DNA from: Pseudomonas sp. RIT288
GTDB lineage: Bacteria; Pseudomonadota; Gammaproteobacteria; Pseudomonadales; Pseudomonadaceae
Direction of reading: 5' to 3'
DNA length: 64,000 nt
Assembly: GCF_000631985.1 (NCBI RefSeq)
Contig: NZ_JFYN01000001.1
Span: forward strand, 620,001-684,000
In this document: positions 40,250-51,881 of the stretch, one piece after another
Layout: the number at the start of each line of letters is the position of its first letter
Position numbering within the stretch: the first letter of the stretch is position 1
Position numbers and translations under genes: made by a program
The notes under the pieces: generated by a model
What the model saw: only the letters and a program-made list of their open reading frames with translations
Database searches by the model: none
Told to the model about the DNA's origin: nothing

Positions 40250-41110
40250 TTAAACCGCGGCAGCGCCGCCGACGATTTCCGAGATCTCTTGGGTGATCGC
40301 AGCCTGACGCGCCTTGTTGTAGATCAGCTGCAAATCGCTGATCAAATCACCGGCGTTGTCGGTAGCGTTCTTCATCGCGATCATCCGCGCAGCTTGTTCA
40401 GCCGCGTTGTTCTCGACCACCGCCTGGTAGACCTGCGACTCGACGTAACGGACCATCAAGCCGTCAAGCAGCTCTTTGGCATCCGGTTCGTAGAGATAGT
40501 CCCAGTGGTGCTTGAGATCCTGATCCGGGGTTGCCACCAGTGGAATCAACTGCTCCACGGTAGGCTGTTGCGTCATGGTGTTGATGAACTTGTTGGACAC
40601 CACGGACAGGCGGTCAATACGGCCATCCAGGTAGGCATCCAGCATCACCTTGACGCTGCCGATCAGATCATTGATCGACGGCTCTTCACCCAGGTGGCTG
40701 ATAGCTGCAACGACGTTACCGCCGAAGTTACGGAAAAAGGCCGCACCCTTGCTACCAACGACACACAGATCAATCTCGACGCCGTTTTCGCGGTTTACCG
40801 CCATGTCCTTGACCAGGGCCTTGAACAGGTTGGTGTTCAAGCCGCCGCACAGACCACGGTCACTGCTCACGACGACATAACCGACGCGCTTTACTTCGCG
40901 GTCGATCATGAACGGGTGGCGGTATTCCGGGTTGGCGTTGGCCAGATGCCCAATTACCTGGCGGATACGCTCCGCATAAGGACGGCTAGCAGCCATGCGC
41001 ATTTGTGCCTTGCGCATTTTGCTGACCGCCACTTTTTCCATGGCGCTGGTAATTTTTTGCGTGCTTTTGATGCTCGCAATCTTACTGCGAATCTCTTTTG
41101 CGCCTGCCAT
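40250..41110 (-). CDS. atpG: ATP synthase F1 gamma subunit
   Basis: 286 residues. The rotor shaft of F1, made of N- and C-terminal helices that form a coiled coil (about 1-60 and 215-286) around a Rossmann-like centre. The N-terminus [21 protein letters not shown] and [15 protein letters not shown] are characteristic. Confidence 0.97.
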   Translation of the reverse strand: MAGAKEIRSKIASIKSTQKITSAMEKVAVSKMRKAQMRMAASRPYAERIRQVIGHLANANPEYRHPFMIDREVKRVGYVVVSSDRGLCGGLNTNLFKALVKDMAVNRENGVEIDLCVVGSKGAAFFRNFGGNVVAAISHLGEEPSINDLIGSVKVMLDAYLDGRIDRLSVVSNKFINTMTQQPTVEQLIPLVATPDQDLKHHWDYLYEPDAKELLDGLMVRYVESQVYQAVVENNAAEQAARMIAMKNATDNAGDLISDLQLIYNKARQAAITQEISEIVGGAAAV

Positions 41111-41160
41111 GTAACACCTATCAGGTTAGCAAGCGGGAGCCTCACGGCTCCCGCTGCGGC

Positions 41161-42705
41161 TTACCAGGTTTGGGTGGCCTTGAACTTCTCGATACCGGCT
41201 TTCATGCCAGCGTCGATTTCGTCATTGAAGTCACCTTTAACGTTGATCTTGGCCATCAAATCGGCGTGATCGCGGTTGAAGAAAGCAATCAGCGCTTGTT
41301 CGAAGCTGCCGATCTTGGCGATTTCAATGTCAGTCAGGAACCCACGCTCAGCGGCATACAGCGACAGCGCCATGTCAGCGATCGACATTGGTGCGTATTG
41401 CTTCTGCTTCATCAGCTCGGTAACGCGCTGACCATGCTCAAGTTGCTTACGGGTCGCTTCGTCCAGGTCAGAAGCGAACTGGGCGAATGCCGCCAGTTCA
41501 CGGTACTGAGCCAGAGCGGTACGGATACCACCGGACAGCTTCTTGATGATCTTGGTCTGAGCGGCACCACCCACACGGGATACCGAAACACCGGCGTTCA
41601 CTGCAGGGCGGATGCCCGAGTTGAACATGGCCGATTCCAGGAAGATCTGACCGTCGGTGATGGAAATCACGTTGGTCGGAACGAACGCGGAAACGTCGCC
41701 AGCCTGGGTTTCGATGATCGGCAGTGCGGTCAGGGAACCGGTTTTGCCGGTCACTGCGCCGTTGGTGAACTTCTCTACGTACTCTTCCGAAACGCGGGAT
41801 GCGCGCTCCAGCAGACGGGAGTGGAGGTAGAACACGTCGCCTGGGTAAGCTTCACGGCCTGGTGGACGGCGCAGCAGCAGGGAAATCTGGCGGTAAGCCA
41901 CTGCTTGCTTGGACAGATCGTCATAAACGATCAGCGCGTCTTCACCGCGGTCGCGGAAGAATTCACCCATGGTGCAACCGGAGTACGGTGCCAGGAATTG
42001 CAGCGCAGGAGATTCCGAAGCACTGGCAGCCACGATGATCGTGTTGGCCAGAGCGCCGTTTTCTTCCAGCTTGCGAACCACGTTGGCGATGGTCGATTGC
42101 TTCTGACCGATGGCTACGTAGACGCAGAAAATGCCGCTGTCTTTCTGGTTGATGATCGCGTCGATCGCCAGAGCGGTTTTACCGATCTGACGGTCACCGA
42201 TGATCAGCTCACGCTGGCCACGGCCGACAGGGATCATGGCATCGACAGCCTTGTAGCCAGTCTGTACAGGCTGGTCTACCGACTTACGCCAGATCACGCC
42301 CGGTGCAACTTTCTCGACCGCGTCGGTCAAGGTGTTGCCCAGTGGACCTTTGCCGTCAACAGGGTTACCCAATGCGTCGACTACGCGACCCAGCAGTTCC
42401 TTACCCACCGGAACTTCGAGGATGCGGCCGGTGCACTTGGCGCTCATGCCTTCAGCCAGACTGGTGTATGCGCCCAATACAACGGCACCTACGGAGTCTT
42501 GCTCCAGGTTGAGGGCCATACCGTAGACGCCGCCCGGAAACTCGATCATCTCGCCGTACATGACGTCGGCCAGACCGTGAATCCGCACGATGCCGTCAGA
42601 TACGCTGACGACAGTGCCTTCGTTACGGGCTTGGGAGGTCACATCGAGCTTGTCGATGCGGCCCTTGATAATTTCACTTATTTCGGAAGGATTGAGTTGC
42701 TGCAT
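41161..42705 (-). CDS. atpA: ATP synthase F1 alpha subunit
   Basis: 514 residues. Non-catalytic nucleotide-binding subunit with P-loop [15 protein letters not shown]. The N-terminus [17 protein letters not shown] is typical. It lies 21 bases after atpH and 50 bases before atpG. Confidence 0.98.
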   Translation of the reverse strand: MQQLNPSEISEIIKGRIDKLDVTSQARNEGTVVSVSDGIVRIHGLADVMYGEMIEFPGGVYGMALNLEQDSVGAVVLGAYTSLAEGMSAKCTGRILEVPVGKELLGRVVDALGNPVDGKGPLGNTLTDAVEKVAPGVIWRKSVDQPVQTGYKAVDAMIPVGRGQRELIIGDRQIGKTALAIDAIINQKDSGIFCVYVAIGQKQSTIANVVRKLEENGALANTIIVAASASESPALQFLAPYSGCTMGEFFRDRGEDALIVYDDLSKQAVAYRQISLLLRRPPGREAYPGDVFYLHSRLLERASRVSEEYVEKFTNGAVTGKTGSLTALPIIETQAGDVSAFVPTNVISITDGQIFLESAMFNSGIRPAVNAGVSVSRVGGAAQTKIIKKLSGGIRTALAQYRELAAFAQFASDLDEATRKQLEHGQRVTELMKQKQYAPMSIADMALSLYAAERGFLTDIEIAKIGSFEQALIAFFNRDHADLMAKINVKGDFNDEIDAGMKAGIEKFKATQTW

Positions 42706-42726
42706 TGCTCTGCTGCCCCTTCAAAC

Positions 42727-43263
42727 TCAAGATTTCAATGCTTCGGCAAGTTTCGCGATTTTGCCGCGAATCGAGCCATCGATAACCAGGTCGCCGGCGC
42801 GGATAACGACACCACCTATAAGGGCAGCATCCTCCGCAACTTGCAGGCGCACTTCCCGGTTGAGTCGTGCACTGAGAACCTTGGCGAGTTTGTCTTGCTG
42901 TTCTTGGTTCAATGCGAAAGCACTGGTCACTTCAACGTCTACCGACTTCTCTTGTTCGGCCTTGTACAGGTCGAAAAGAGCGGCGATCTCCGGCAGAAGC
43001 GGGAGACGGTCGTTTTCGGCAACGACATTGATGAAGTTCTGTGCCTTGGCATCAAACTTGTCGCCGCACACGTCAATGAACGTGGCGGCCTTTTCTGCGC
43101 TCGTCAGTCGCGGGGCCTTGAGCACGCGCTGCATGGTGTCGTCTTGCGACACCGCTGCAGCCAGGCCGAGCATGGCTGACCAATTGGCCAGTTGCTGGTG
43201 GGCCTGAGCGTGCTCGAAGGCCGCCTTAGCGTAAGGTCGGGCCAACGTGGTCAGTTCTGCCAT
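42727..43263 (-). CDS. atpH: ATP synthase F1 delta subunit
   Basis: 178 residues. Peripheral-stalk cap that joins F1 to the b subunits. The N-terminal helical domain ([13 protein letters not shown]) and the C-terminal [21 protein letters not shown] motif are family marks. Confidence 0.96.
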   Translation of the reverse strand: MAELTTLARPYAKAAFEHAQAHQQLANWSAMLGLAAAVSQDDTMQRVLKAPRLTSAEKAATFIDVCGDKFDAKAQNFINVVAENDRLPLLPEIAALFDLYKAEQEKSVDVEVTSAFALNQEQQDKLAKVLSARLNREVRLQVAEDAALIGGVVIRAGDLVIDGSIRGKIAKLAEALKS

Positions 43264-43275
43264 GATCGCCCTCGC

Positions 43276-43746
43276 TTAGATTTCAGCAGCCAGTTGGTTA
43301 ACCAGCTCTGCGTGCGCGTTTTGATCGATTGTGGCACCCAGGATCTTCTCGGCGCCGCCGACAGCCAGCAAGCCCACTTGGGCGCGCAGCTTGTCTTTGA
43401 CACTGTTCAGTTCCTGTTCGATCTCGGCTTGAGCCTGAACCTTCACACGGTCAGCGTCGACACGGGCTTTTTCAACAGCCTCTTCGACAATCTGGTTACC
43501 GCGTTTCTTGGCTTGCTCGATGATTTCAGCTGCCTGAGCTTTCGCTTCGCGCAGTTGCTGACCCGCTTTCTCTTGGGCCAACTCCAGGTCGCGAGCTGCA
43601 CGGCTGGCAGCGTCCAGACCATCAGCGATCTTCTTTTGACGTTCGTGCAGAGCAGTGATGACCGGAGGCCATACGAACTTCATGCAGAACAGTACAAAAA
43701 TCAGGAACGCAACGGACTGGCCAATCAGGGTCGCATTAATGTTCAC
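43276..43746 (-). CDS. atpF: ATP synthase Fo b subunit
   Basis: 156 residues. One N-terminal membrane helix (about 5-25, [18 protein letters not shown]) followed by a long charged helix that dimerises as the peripheral stalk. It lies between atpE and atpH in the usual order. Confidence 0.97.
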   Translation of the reverse strand: MNINATLIGQSVAFLIFVLFCMKFVWPPVITALHERQKKIADGLDAASRAARDLELAQEKAGQQLREAKAQAAEIIEQAKKRGNQIVEEAVEKARVDADRVKVQAQAEIEQELNSVKDKLRAQVGLLAVGGAEKILGATIDQNAHAELVNQLAAEI

Positions 43747-43805
43747 GCCAACACCTCGCAGTTACGTTGTCCATCACACCAAATTACTCGGAAGAATCCG
43801 GGTAA

Positions 43806-44078
<273 letters not shown>

Positions 44079-44196
44079 TTACGTCGTATGGTTTAGGTTT
44101 TTTAGATTAAAGCGGTAAAACAAATCGTTTCAGGTGCCCTGTGAAGAGCCCCTTCCCGTTTGACCGGGAAGGACATCAGACTAGTCGAGACTGGTC

Positions 44197-45490
<1,294 letters not shown>

Positions 45491-45564
45491 CACGTTTGCT
45501 CTCCAATGGTCGGCTGCCAGAATTCAATAACTTGGCATAATTTGTGCCGACAAAATGCGCGCAG

Positions 45565-45593
45565 AGTATAGGGGCGGTTCTGCCCCTATTCAA
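45565..45593 (-). promoter_or_regulatory. Sigma-70 promoter of the atp operon with an internal dyad
   Basis: On the minus strand TTGAAT (45588-45593) and TATACT (45565-45570) are 17 bases apart. The spacer carries a perfect 8-bp inverted repeat, ATAGGGGC / GCCCCTAT (45568-45575 and 45582-45589), touching both hexamers. The dyad may be an operator, or part of a terminator for parB overlapping the promoter; no T-run follows it towards atpI. Confidence 0.65.
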
Positions 45594-45638
45594 CTGTCAG
45601 GTAGTGATTTCCGACTGCGCGCTACATGAGGAAATGTT

Positions 45639-46511
45639 TCAGCGGATGTGTGCGAGCACACCTTGAAGCTCATCGAGTGAGTTGTAACCAATCACCAGCT
45701 GACCTTTTCCCTTCTTGCCGTGGCGAATCTGCACCGCAGAGCCTAGGCGCTCGGCCAGACGCTGTTCGAGCCGGGCGATATCCGGGTCGGGTTTGGCCGC
45801 TTCCACAGGCTCCGGTTTGCCACTCAACCACTGGCGTACCAGTGCCTCAGTTTGGCGCACAGTCAGGCCTCGTGCGACAACATGTCGCGCCCCTTCCACC
45901 TGCTGATTGTCCGGCAGACCGAGTAAAGCACGGGCATGACCCATTTCCAGGTCACCGTGGGACAGCATGGTCTTGATGACTTCCGGCAGTGCAATGAGGC
46001 GCAACAGGTTAGCCACAGTCACACGGGACTTACCCACAGCCTCGGCAACCTGTTGTTGAGTGAGCTGGAATTCCTGCTGCAGACGCTGCAAGGCGACGGC
46101 TTCTTCGATCGGGTTCAGGTCTTCTCGCTGGATGTTCTCGATCAGCGCAATGGCGATCGCGGTCTCATCCGGCACATCACGGACCATCGCCGGGATGGTT
46201 TCCTGGCCGGCCTGCTGACTGGCGCGCCAGCGGCGTTCACCGGCAATGATTTCGAAGCGGCCACCGCCAATCGGGCGAACCACGATCGGCTGCATCACGC
46301 CTTGCGCCTTGATCGACTGAGCCAGCTCTTCCAGCGCCTGCGGGTCCATGTCGCGGCGTGGCTGGTATTTGCCACGCTGCAGCAGGTCCAGAGGCAGGTG
46401 TTGCAGTTCACGGGTATCGGCCTGCGCCGCCTGTTCTTCCAGCGCGCTGACGGTCGGACCACTCAGCAGTGCATCCAGTCCACGTCCGAGACCTCGTTTC
46501 TTGACGGCCAT
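45639..46511 (-). CDS. parB: Chromosome partitioning protein ParB
   Basis: 290 residues. Binds parS, spreads along DNA using CTP, and recruits SMC. The N-terminal ParB domain includes GERRWRASQ, and the central helix-turn-helix is around TQQQVAEAVGKSRVTVANLLRL; a C-terminal dimerisation domain follows. It is 9 bases downstream of parA. Two perfect parS sites for it lie in this window. Confidence 0.97.
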   Translation of the reverse strand: MAVKKRGLGRGLDALLSGPTVSALEEQAAQADTRELQHLPLDLLQRGKYQPRRDMDPQALEELAQSIKAQGVMQPIVVRPIGGGRFEIIAGERRWRASQQAGQETIPAMVRDVPDETAIAIALIENIQREDLNPIEEAVALQRLQQEFQLTQQQVAEAVGKSRVTVANLLRLIALPEVIKTMLSHGDLEMGHARALLGLPDNQQVEGARHVVARGLTVRQTEALVRQWLSGKPEPVEAAKPDPDIARLEQRLAERLGSAVQIRHGKKGKGQLVIGYNSLDELQGVLAHIR

Positions 46512-46520
46512 GGGGATTCC

Positions 46521-47318
46521 TTAAGTTGGCTGGGCAGCGGCGATGCGTGAATTTTTGCGCTGACGGCGAACCATCTCGCCCGCCAGGGCCAGGTAGGCCA
46601 GCGCGCCGCGCGATTGCTTGTCGTAGGCCAGTGCCGGCATACCGTAGCTCGGCGCTTCGGCCAGACGGATGTTGCGCGGGATCACCGTGTCGTACAACTG
46701 CTCACCAAAGTGTTCCTTGAGCTGCGCCGAAACATCGTTCATCAGGCTCAGACGCGGGTCGTACATGGTGCGCAGCAAACCTTCGACCTTGAGGTTCGGG
46801 TTCAGCAGTTCGGCGATACGCTTGATGTTATCCACAAGGTCGCTCAAACCTTCGAGCGCAAAGTATTCGCATTGCATGGGGATAATGACCCCATCGGCGG
46901 CAACCAATGCGTTCAACGTGAGCATCGACAGCGACGGCGGGCAGTCGATCAGAATGTAATCGTAGTTTTCACGGATCGGTGCCAGCGCGCTGCGCAGACG
47001 GCTTTCCTTCATCTGCATTTCCAGCAGAACCACTTCGGCCGCGGTCAGGTCGCGGTTGGCCGGCAGCAGTTGATATCCGCCGTGCTCGGAGTAGTGCATG
47101 GCCTGGGCCAGATCGCATTCGCCGATCAGCAGGTCGTAGACCGAGTTTTCCAGGCCATGTTTATCCACACCGCTACCCATGGTGGCGTTGCCCTGTGGAT
47201 CGAGATCGATCAACAGCACCCGGCGCTTGGTCGCGACCAGGGATGCTGCGAGGTTGATGCAGGTGGTGGTCTTGCCCACACCACCCTTCTGGTTCGCTAT
47301 CGCGAATACCTTAGCCAT
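46521..47318 (-). CDS. parA: Chromosome partitioning ATPase ParA
   Basis: 265 residues from the ATG at 47316-47318; the frame extends six residues to a TTG that directly follows the rsmG stop. Deviant Walker A KGGVGKTT is at residues 11-18 and Walker B is YILIDCPPSL. ParA forms nucleoid gradients that move ParB-parS complexes. Two exact DnaA boxes (46828, 47161) lie inside the gene. Confidence 0.97.
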   Translation of the reverse strand: MAKVFAIANQKGGVGKTTTCINLAASLVATKRRVLLIDLDPQGNATMGSGVDKHGLENSVYDLLIGECDLAQAMHYSEHGGYQLLPANRDLTAAEVVLLEMQMKESRLRSALAPIRENYDYILIDCPPSLSMLTLNALVAADGVIIPMQCEYFALEGLSDLVDNIKRIAELLNPNLKVEGLLRTMYDPRLSLMNDVSAQLKEHFGEQLYDTVIPRNIRLAEAPSYGMPALAYDKQSRGALAYLALAGEMVRRQRKNSRIAAAQPT

Positions 47319-47336
47319 TCTTGCTTGTGTTCCCAA

Positions 47337-47981
47337 TCATGCCGTGCGGCGCAGTATCAGCAGATGGCGTTGGCCTTGGCAACCGGGTACGGCCAGGGCG
47401 TGTTCGCTATCGAGTTTGAAGTCTGCCGGCAATGCTACCAGCTCATCGGCCGGATGAACGCCCTTCATTGCCAGCCAGCGCGTGTCGGCATCGCCGAGGT
47501 GGCGAGTCCAGTTGGTGAAGTTCTCCATGCTGCTGAATGCCCGGGAAATGATCCCGTTGAATGGCTGGGCAGGCTGGAAAGCTTCGACGCGACTGTGGAT
47601 AACTTGCAGGTTATCCAGTTTGAGTTCGAGTTTGACCTGAGTCAGGAAGCGGGTTTTCTTGCCGTTGCTGTCCAGACAGGTCACTTGCGAGTCTGGATAC
47701 AGGATCGCCAACGGGATCCCCGGCATGCCGCCGCCACTGCCGACGTCGAGCCAGCGGCCGTTTTCGATGAACGACATCACGCTCAAGCTATCGAGCAGAT
47801 GCCGCGAAACCATTTCGTCAGGATCGCGAACTGCAGTCAGGTTGTAGGCCTGGTTCCATTTGATCAACAGGGCCAGGTAACCCAACAACAATTCGTGCTG
47901 GGCTGCGCAGAGATTGATACCGAGCTCGCGGGCTCCTGTGGATAACTCTTCGGCGTGTTGCGAAGTGACCTTAGAACTCAA
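47337..47981 (-). CDS. rsmG: 16S rRNA (guanine527-N7)-methyltransferase
   Basis: 214 residues. SAM-binding motif [16 protein letters not shown]. It methylates the 530 loop of 16S rRNA, and loss gives low-level streptomycin resistance in several bacteria. The start overlaps the mnmG stop by 4 bases. Exact DnaA boxes at 47594 and 47937 lie inside it. Confidence 0.96.
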   Translation of the reverse strand: MSSKVTSQHAEELSTGARELGINLCAAQHELLLGYLALLIKWNQAYNLTAVRDPDEMVSRHLLDSLSVMSFIENGRWLDVGSGGGMPGIPLAILYPDSQVTCLDSNGKKTRFLTQVKLELKLDNLQVIHSRVEAFQPAQPFNGIISRAFSSMENFTNWTRHLGDADTRWLAMKGVHPADELVALPADFKLDSEHALAVPGCQGQRHLLILRRTA

Positions 47982-49876
47982 GCGCTTTGCTCCAACTGAC
48001 GGCCCGCGCCGCGTTTTTTCAAATGAATCATCAACAGCGAAATCGCTGCCGGGGTCACGCCCGGAATCCGTGAAGCTTGCCCGAGCGTCTCCGGACGCGT
48101 CGCACCGAGCTTGCTCTGGATCTCCTTGGAGAGACCGGAAATGTTGGTGTAATCGATATCCACAGGCAGTTTCGTGTCTTCACTGGCGCGCAGACGGGCG
48201 ATTTCGTCCTGTTGACGGTCGATGTAACCGGCATATTTGGTCTTGATTTCAACCTGTTCGGCGACCTGTGGGTCTTCGGCGCCGTTTCCGGTCACTTCGA
48301 CCAGACCAGCGTAGTCGATTTCCGGACGGCTCAAGAGGTTGAGCAAGTTGTATTCGTGAGTCAGCGGCGTACCGAATTTATCCGCAATCGCATCGCCCTG
48401 CTGAGTACCCGGGCGAACCCAGGTGCTTTTCAGGCGCTGCTCTTCGAGTTCGATGCTTTCGCGTTTCTTGCAGAAGGCCGCCCAACGCGCGTCATCGACC
48501 AGACCCAGTTCGCGACCTTTTTCGGTCAGACGCAGGTCGGCGTTGTCCTCACGCAGAATCAGGCGGTACTCGGCACGGGAAGTGAACATGCGGTACGGCT
48601 CTTGGGTACCGAGGGTAATCAGGTCATCGACCAGCACACCGATGTACGCCTCGTCGCGACGCGGGCACCAGGCTTCTTTGCCCTTGGCGCGCAACGCGGC
48701 GTTGGCCCCGGCGAGCAAACCTTGCGCACCGGCTTCTTCGTAACCGGTGGTGCCGTTGATCTGGCCAGCGAAGAACAGGCCGCCGATGACCTTGGTTTCC
48801 AGGCTGTACTTCAGATCACGCGGGTCGAAGTAGTCGTACTCGATCGCATAACCCGGACGCACGATGTGCGCGTTTTCCATGCCGCGGATCGATTGCACGA
48901 TCTGCAATTGCACGTCGAACGGCAAGCTTGTGGATATCCCGTTCGGGTAAAGCTCATGGGTGGTCAGGCCTTCCGGCTCGATGAACACCTGATGGCTTTC
49001 CTTGTCGGCAAAGCGGTGAATCTTGTCTTCGATCGACGGGCAGTAGCGCGGGCCGATGCCCTCGATTTCACCGGCAGCGGAATACATCGGCGAGCGATCG
49101 AGGTTCGCCGCGATGATTTCGTGAGTGCGGGCGTTTGTGTGCGTAATCCAGCAGCTGACCTGGCGCGGATGCTGTTCTTTGTTGCCCATGAACGACATTA
49201 CCGGGATCGGCGTATCGCCTGGTTGCTCGGTCATGACCGAGAAATCCACAGACTTGCCATCGATGCGCGGTGGCGTACCGGTTTTCAGGCGACCGACACG
49301 TAATGGCAGTTCACGCAAACGGTGGGCCAGGGCGATCGACGGCGGATCACCGGCACGACCGCCGGAAAAATTCTGCAAACCGATGTGGATAAGTCCACCG
49401 AGGAAGGTACCGGTGGTCAACACCACGGAATCGGCGAAGAACCGCAGACCCATTTGCGTGACAACACCGCGAACCTGGTCCTGCTCGACGATCAGGTCAT
49501 CAGCAGCCTGTTGAAATATCCACAGGTTCGGCTGGTTTTCGAGGATTTCGCGGACAGCGGCCTTGTACAGAATGCGGTCGGCTTGCGCACGGGTCGCCCG
49601 TACGGCCGGACCTTTGCGGCTGTTCAATACGCGAAACTGGATGCCGCCCAGATCCGTAGCCATGGCCATCGCGCCGCCGAGGGCGTCGATTTCCTTGACC
49701 AGATGGCTTTTGCCAATGCCACCAATAGCCGGGTTGCAGCTCATGGCACCGAGGGTTTCCACGTTATGCGTCAGCAACAGGGTTTTTGCCCCCATACGTG
49801 CTGAGGCCAGTGCTGCCTCGGTACCGGCATGACCGCCGCCGATGACGATCACTTCAAAACGGGAAGGGAAATCCAC
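47978..49876 (-). CDS. mnmG: tRNA uridine-5-carboxymethylaminomethyl modification enzyme MnmG
   Basis: FAD-binding partner of MnmE in wobble-uridine (U34) modification. 632 residues from the GTG at 49874-49876; a second GTG one codon earlier is possible, but GAGG is better spaced from the later one. The FAD motif [19 protein letters not shown] is at the N-terminus, and family boxes such as [20 protein letters not shown] follow. It heads the mnmG-rsmG-parA-parB series and faces the DnaA-box gap upstream. Confidence 0.97.
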   Translation of the reverse strand: MDFPSRFEVIVIGGGHAGTEAALASARMGAKTLLLTHNVETLGAMSCNPAIGGIGKSHLVKEIDALGGAMAMATDLGGIQFRVLNSRKGPAVRATRAQADRILYKAAVREILENQPNLWIFQQAADDLIVEQDQVRGVVTQMGLRFFADSVVLTTGTFLGGLIHIGLQNFSGGRAGDPPSIALAHRLRELPLRVGRLKTGTPPRIDGKSVDFSVMTEQPGDTPIPVMSFMGNKEQHPRQVSCWITHTNARTHEIIAANLDRSPMYSAAGEIEGIGPRYCPSIEDKIHRFADKESHQVFIEPEGLTTHELYPNGISTSLPFDVQLQIVQSIRGMENAHIVRPGYAIEYDYFDPRDLKYSLETKVIGGLFFAGQINGTTGYEEAGAQGLLAGANAALRAKGKEAWCPRRDEAYIGVLVDDLITLGTQEPYRMFTSRAEYRLILREDNADLRLTEKGRELGLVDDARWAAFCKKRESIELEEQRLKSTWVRPGTQQGDAIADKFGTPLTHEYNLLNLLSRPEIDYAGLVEVTGNGAEDPQVAEQVEIKTKYAGYIDRQQDEIARLRASEDTKLPVDIDYTNISGLSKEIQSKLGATRPETLGQASRIPGVTPAAISLLMIHLKKRGAGRQLEQSA

Positions 49877-49948
49877 CACGCACCTCGTGCCTGCTTAAGT
49901 AGGTCATTCAGGAATAGTTTGAGATCAGGTTTCTGAACCTGGTCGACA

Positions 49949-49977
49949 AGTATAGGGACTTCGCCCTTCCTAAAGAA
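49949..49977 (-). promoter_or_regulatory. Possible promoter of mnmG
   Basis: A good -10 (TATACT, minus strand, 49949-49954) lies 70 bases before mnmG. The -35 at the 17-base distance is poor (TTCTTT), so the call is weak. Confidence 0.35.
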
Positions 49978-49979
49978 CC

Positions 49980-50429
49980 CTCTGCACAAAATTTAACCAG
50001 CTGTGGAGAACTCAAGGTTAAAAGAATAAAAAAGAGAGAAATTTATAAAACCTTTGTTTTTATGTTTATTCTTACTGAGCGATCATTCTGTGGATAGATC
50101 TCTACAAGTCTTTATATTCAATGTGTACAGACTTTCAAAACCCTGTTATCAGGTGCCAATGAGGCCCTTGGATAACCGGTTTAAGCCTGTGGATGAATGG
50201 GGTGGTTATCCACAGAGGCAGTTATATCCAGTTTTCAGGTCCTGTTATCAACTGAGCTCAGAGGCAGTTATTCACAGGGCTTAATCCACAGAAATCAGCT
50301 GACTCAGTGAATGGCAGACAAGGGAAATCCGCTCAGGGAGAGAGAATCTGCCCGGCACTGGAGAAAGAAATCGAGAAATGAGGCGTGCAGACAGGCCGCG
50401 AACGGGCCTGTCTGTAAACAGCTGGAGGG
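49980..50429. other. DnaA-box and AT-rich region between mnmG and mnmE (second origin-like region)
   Basis: The 553-bp gap holds no gene. It has an AT-rich stretch at about 50010-50080, an exact DnaA box (50206-50214, TTATCCACA), one TTATTCACA (50268-50276) that fits the TTATNCACA consensus, and single-mismatch boxes at 50002, 50089, 50189 and 50282. A DnaA-box cluster beside gidA (mnmG) was described for P. putida in addition to the one before dnaA. A 10-bp stem-loop (50388-50397 with 50405-50414) lies just downstream of mnmE and may end its transcript. Confidence 0.75.
50388..50414. terminator. Stem-loop downstream of mnmE
   Basis: Perfect 10-bp stem CAGACAGGCC / GGCCTGTCTG with a 7-base loop, 16 bases past the mnmE stop. 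There is no T-run, so termination may be Rho-aided or it may act as a 3' barrier shielding the DnaA-box region from transcription. Confidence 0.5.
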
Positions 50430-51800
50430 TTATTTACCGATGCAGAAGCTGGAGAAGATCCGGCCAAGCAGGTCATCGGAGCTGAATGCCCCGGTTATTT
50501 CACCCAGAGAGTGTTGGGCCTGACGCAAATCCTCGGCCAGTAGCTCACCGGCACCGGCCAACGTCAGCTGTGCGCGACCATGTTCCAGCGCTGCACTGGC
50601 ATGGCGCAGAGCCTCCAGATGACGGCGACGGGCACTGAAGCTACTTTCCGAGGTTTGCTCATAGCCCATGCAGGCCTTGAGGTGTTCGCGCAGCAACTCC
50701 AGACCTTCGCCAGCGGATTTGGCGCTGAGGCTGATGGTTACGTGACCATCGTCGCTGACTTCCAGGGCAATCACCTCACCCGTCAGGTCAGCCTTGTTGC
50801 GAATCAAGGTGACTTTGGCGGGATCCGGCCGGGTCTCGAGGAATTCCGGCCACAGTGCGAACGGATCTGCAGCTTCCGGCGCGGTGGCATCGACCACCAG
50901 CAGCACCCGATCCGCTTCAGTGATCGCTTTCAACGCACGCTCGACGCCGATCTTTTCCACATGATCGTCGGTATCGCGCAAACCTGCGGTGTCCACCACG
51001 TGTAACGGCATGCCATCGATGTGGATATGTTCGCGCAGGATATCCCGGGTGGTGCCGGCAATTTCGGTCACGATCGCGGCTTCGCGGCCAGCCAGGGCAT
51101 TCAACAGGCTGGACTTGCCGGCATTCGGACGACCGGCGATCACCACCGTCATGCCATCACGCAACAAGGCACCCTGCCCGGCTTCACGCAGCACGGTGGA
51201 TAACTCTTCACGTACCTTGTCGAGCATGCTCAGTACGTGGCCATCGGCCAGAAAATCGATTTCCTCTTCCGGGAAGTCGATCGCGGCTTCGACGTAAATG
51301 CGCAGGCCGATCAGTTGTTCAGTGAGGTTATGCACACGCAGGGAGAACGCCCCTTGCAGTGAGCGCAAGGCATTGCGTGCAGCCTGTGCAGAACTGGCTT
51401 CGATCAGGTCGGCGATCGCCTCGGCCTGAGCCAGGTCGAGTTTGTCGTTGAGGAACGCACGCTCGCTGAATTCACCCGGGCGGGCCAGACGGCAACCCAG
51501 TTCCAGGCAACGCTTGAGCAGCATGTCGAGAACGATCGGGCCACCGTGCCCCTGCAACTCCAGCACATCTTCGCCAGTGAACGAGTTTGGTCCCGGGAAA
51601 TACAGGGCCAGGCCTTCGTCCAGCACCTGCTGATCAGCACTGAAAAACGGACCGTAATGTGCGTAACGCGGTTTCAGTTCGCGGCCGCTGATGGCTTTGG
51701 CCGCAACGCTGGCCAACGGCCCGGAAATACGGACGATGCCGACACCGCCGCGACCTTGAGCGGTGGCGACAGCGGCGATGGTTTCACGAGGTGCGCTCAT
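50430..51800 (-). CDS. mnmE: tRNA modification GTPase MnmE
   Basis: 456 residues from the ATG at 51798-51800, which matches the family's usual N-terminus; a TTG six codons earlier is unlikely. It has an N-terminal folate-binding domain, a central GTPase domain with [14 protein letters not shown], the G3 DTAGLRD and G4 NKAD, and the C-terminal CIGK with the invariant Cys. It works with MnmG on wobble uridines. Its 3' end faces the second DnaA-box region. Confidence 0.97.
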   Translation of the reverse strand: MSAPRETIAAVATAQGRGGVGIVRISGPLASVAAKAISGRELKPRYAHYGPFFSADQQVLDEGLALYFPGPNSFTGEDVLELQGHGGPIVLDMLLKRCLELGCRLARPGEFSERAFLNDKLDLAQAEAIADLIEASSAQAARNALRSLQGAFSLRVHNLTEQLIGLRIYVEAAIDFPEEEIDFLADGHVLSMLDKVREELSTVLREAGQGALLRDGMTVVIAGRPNAGKSSLLNALAGREAAIVTEIAGTTRDILREHIHIDGMPLHVVDTAGLRDTDDHVEKIGVERALKAITEADRVLLVVDATAPEAADPFALWPEFLETRPDPAKVTLIRNKADLTGEVIALEVSDDGHVTISLSAKSAGEGLELLREHLKACMGYEQTSESSFSARRRHLEALRHASAALEHGRAQLTLAGAGELLAEDLRQAQHSLGEITGAFSSDDLLGRIFSSFCIGK

Positions 51801-51831
51801 AAACCGGAATCCAGACAAAAGTGGCAGATAG

Positions 51832-51858
51832 CAAAACGCCCCACTAGGGGGCGTTTTG
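51832..51858. terminator. Hairpin between yidC and mnmE
   Basis: An 11-bp inverted repeat CAAAACGCCCC / GGGGCGTTTTG with a 5-base loop. On the minus strand it ends with four T and can partly terminate yidC transcripts. An exact DnaA box (51866-51874) lies just beside it. Confidence 0.7.
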
Positions 51859-51881
51859 AGTGGTGTTATCCACAGAGTAAG

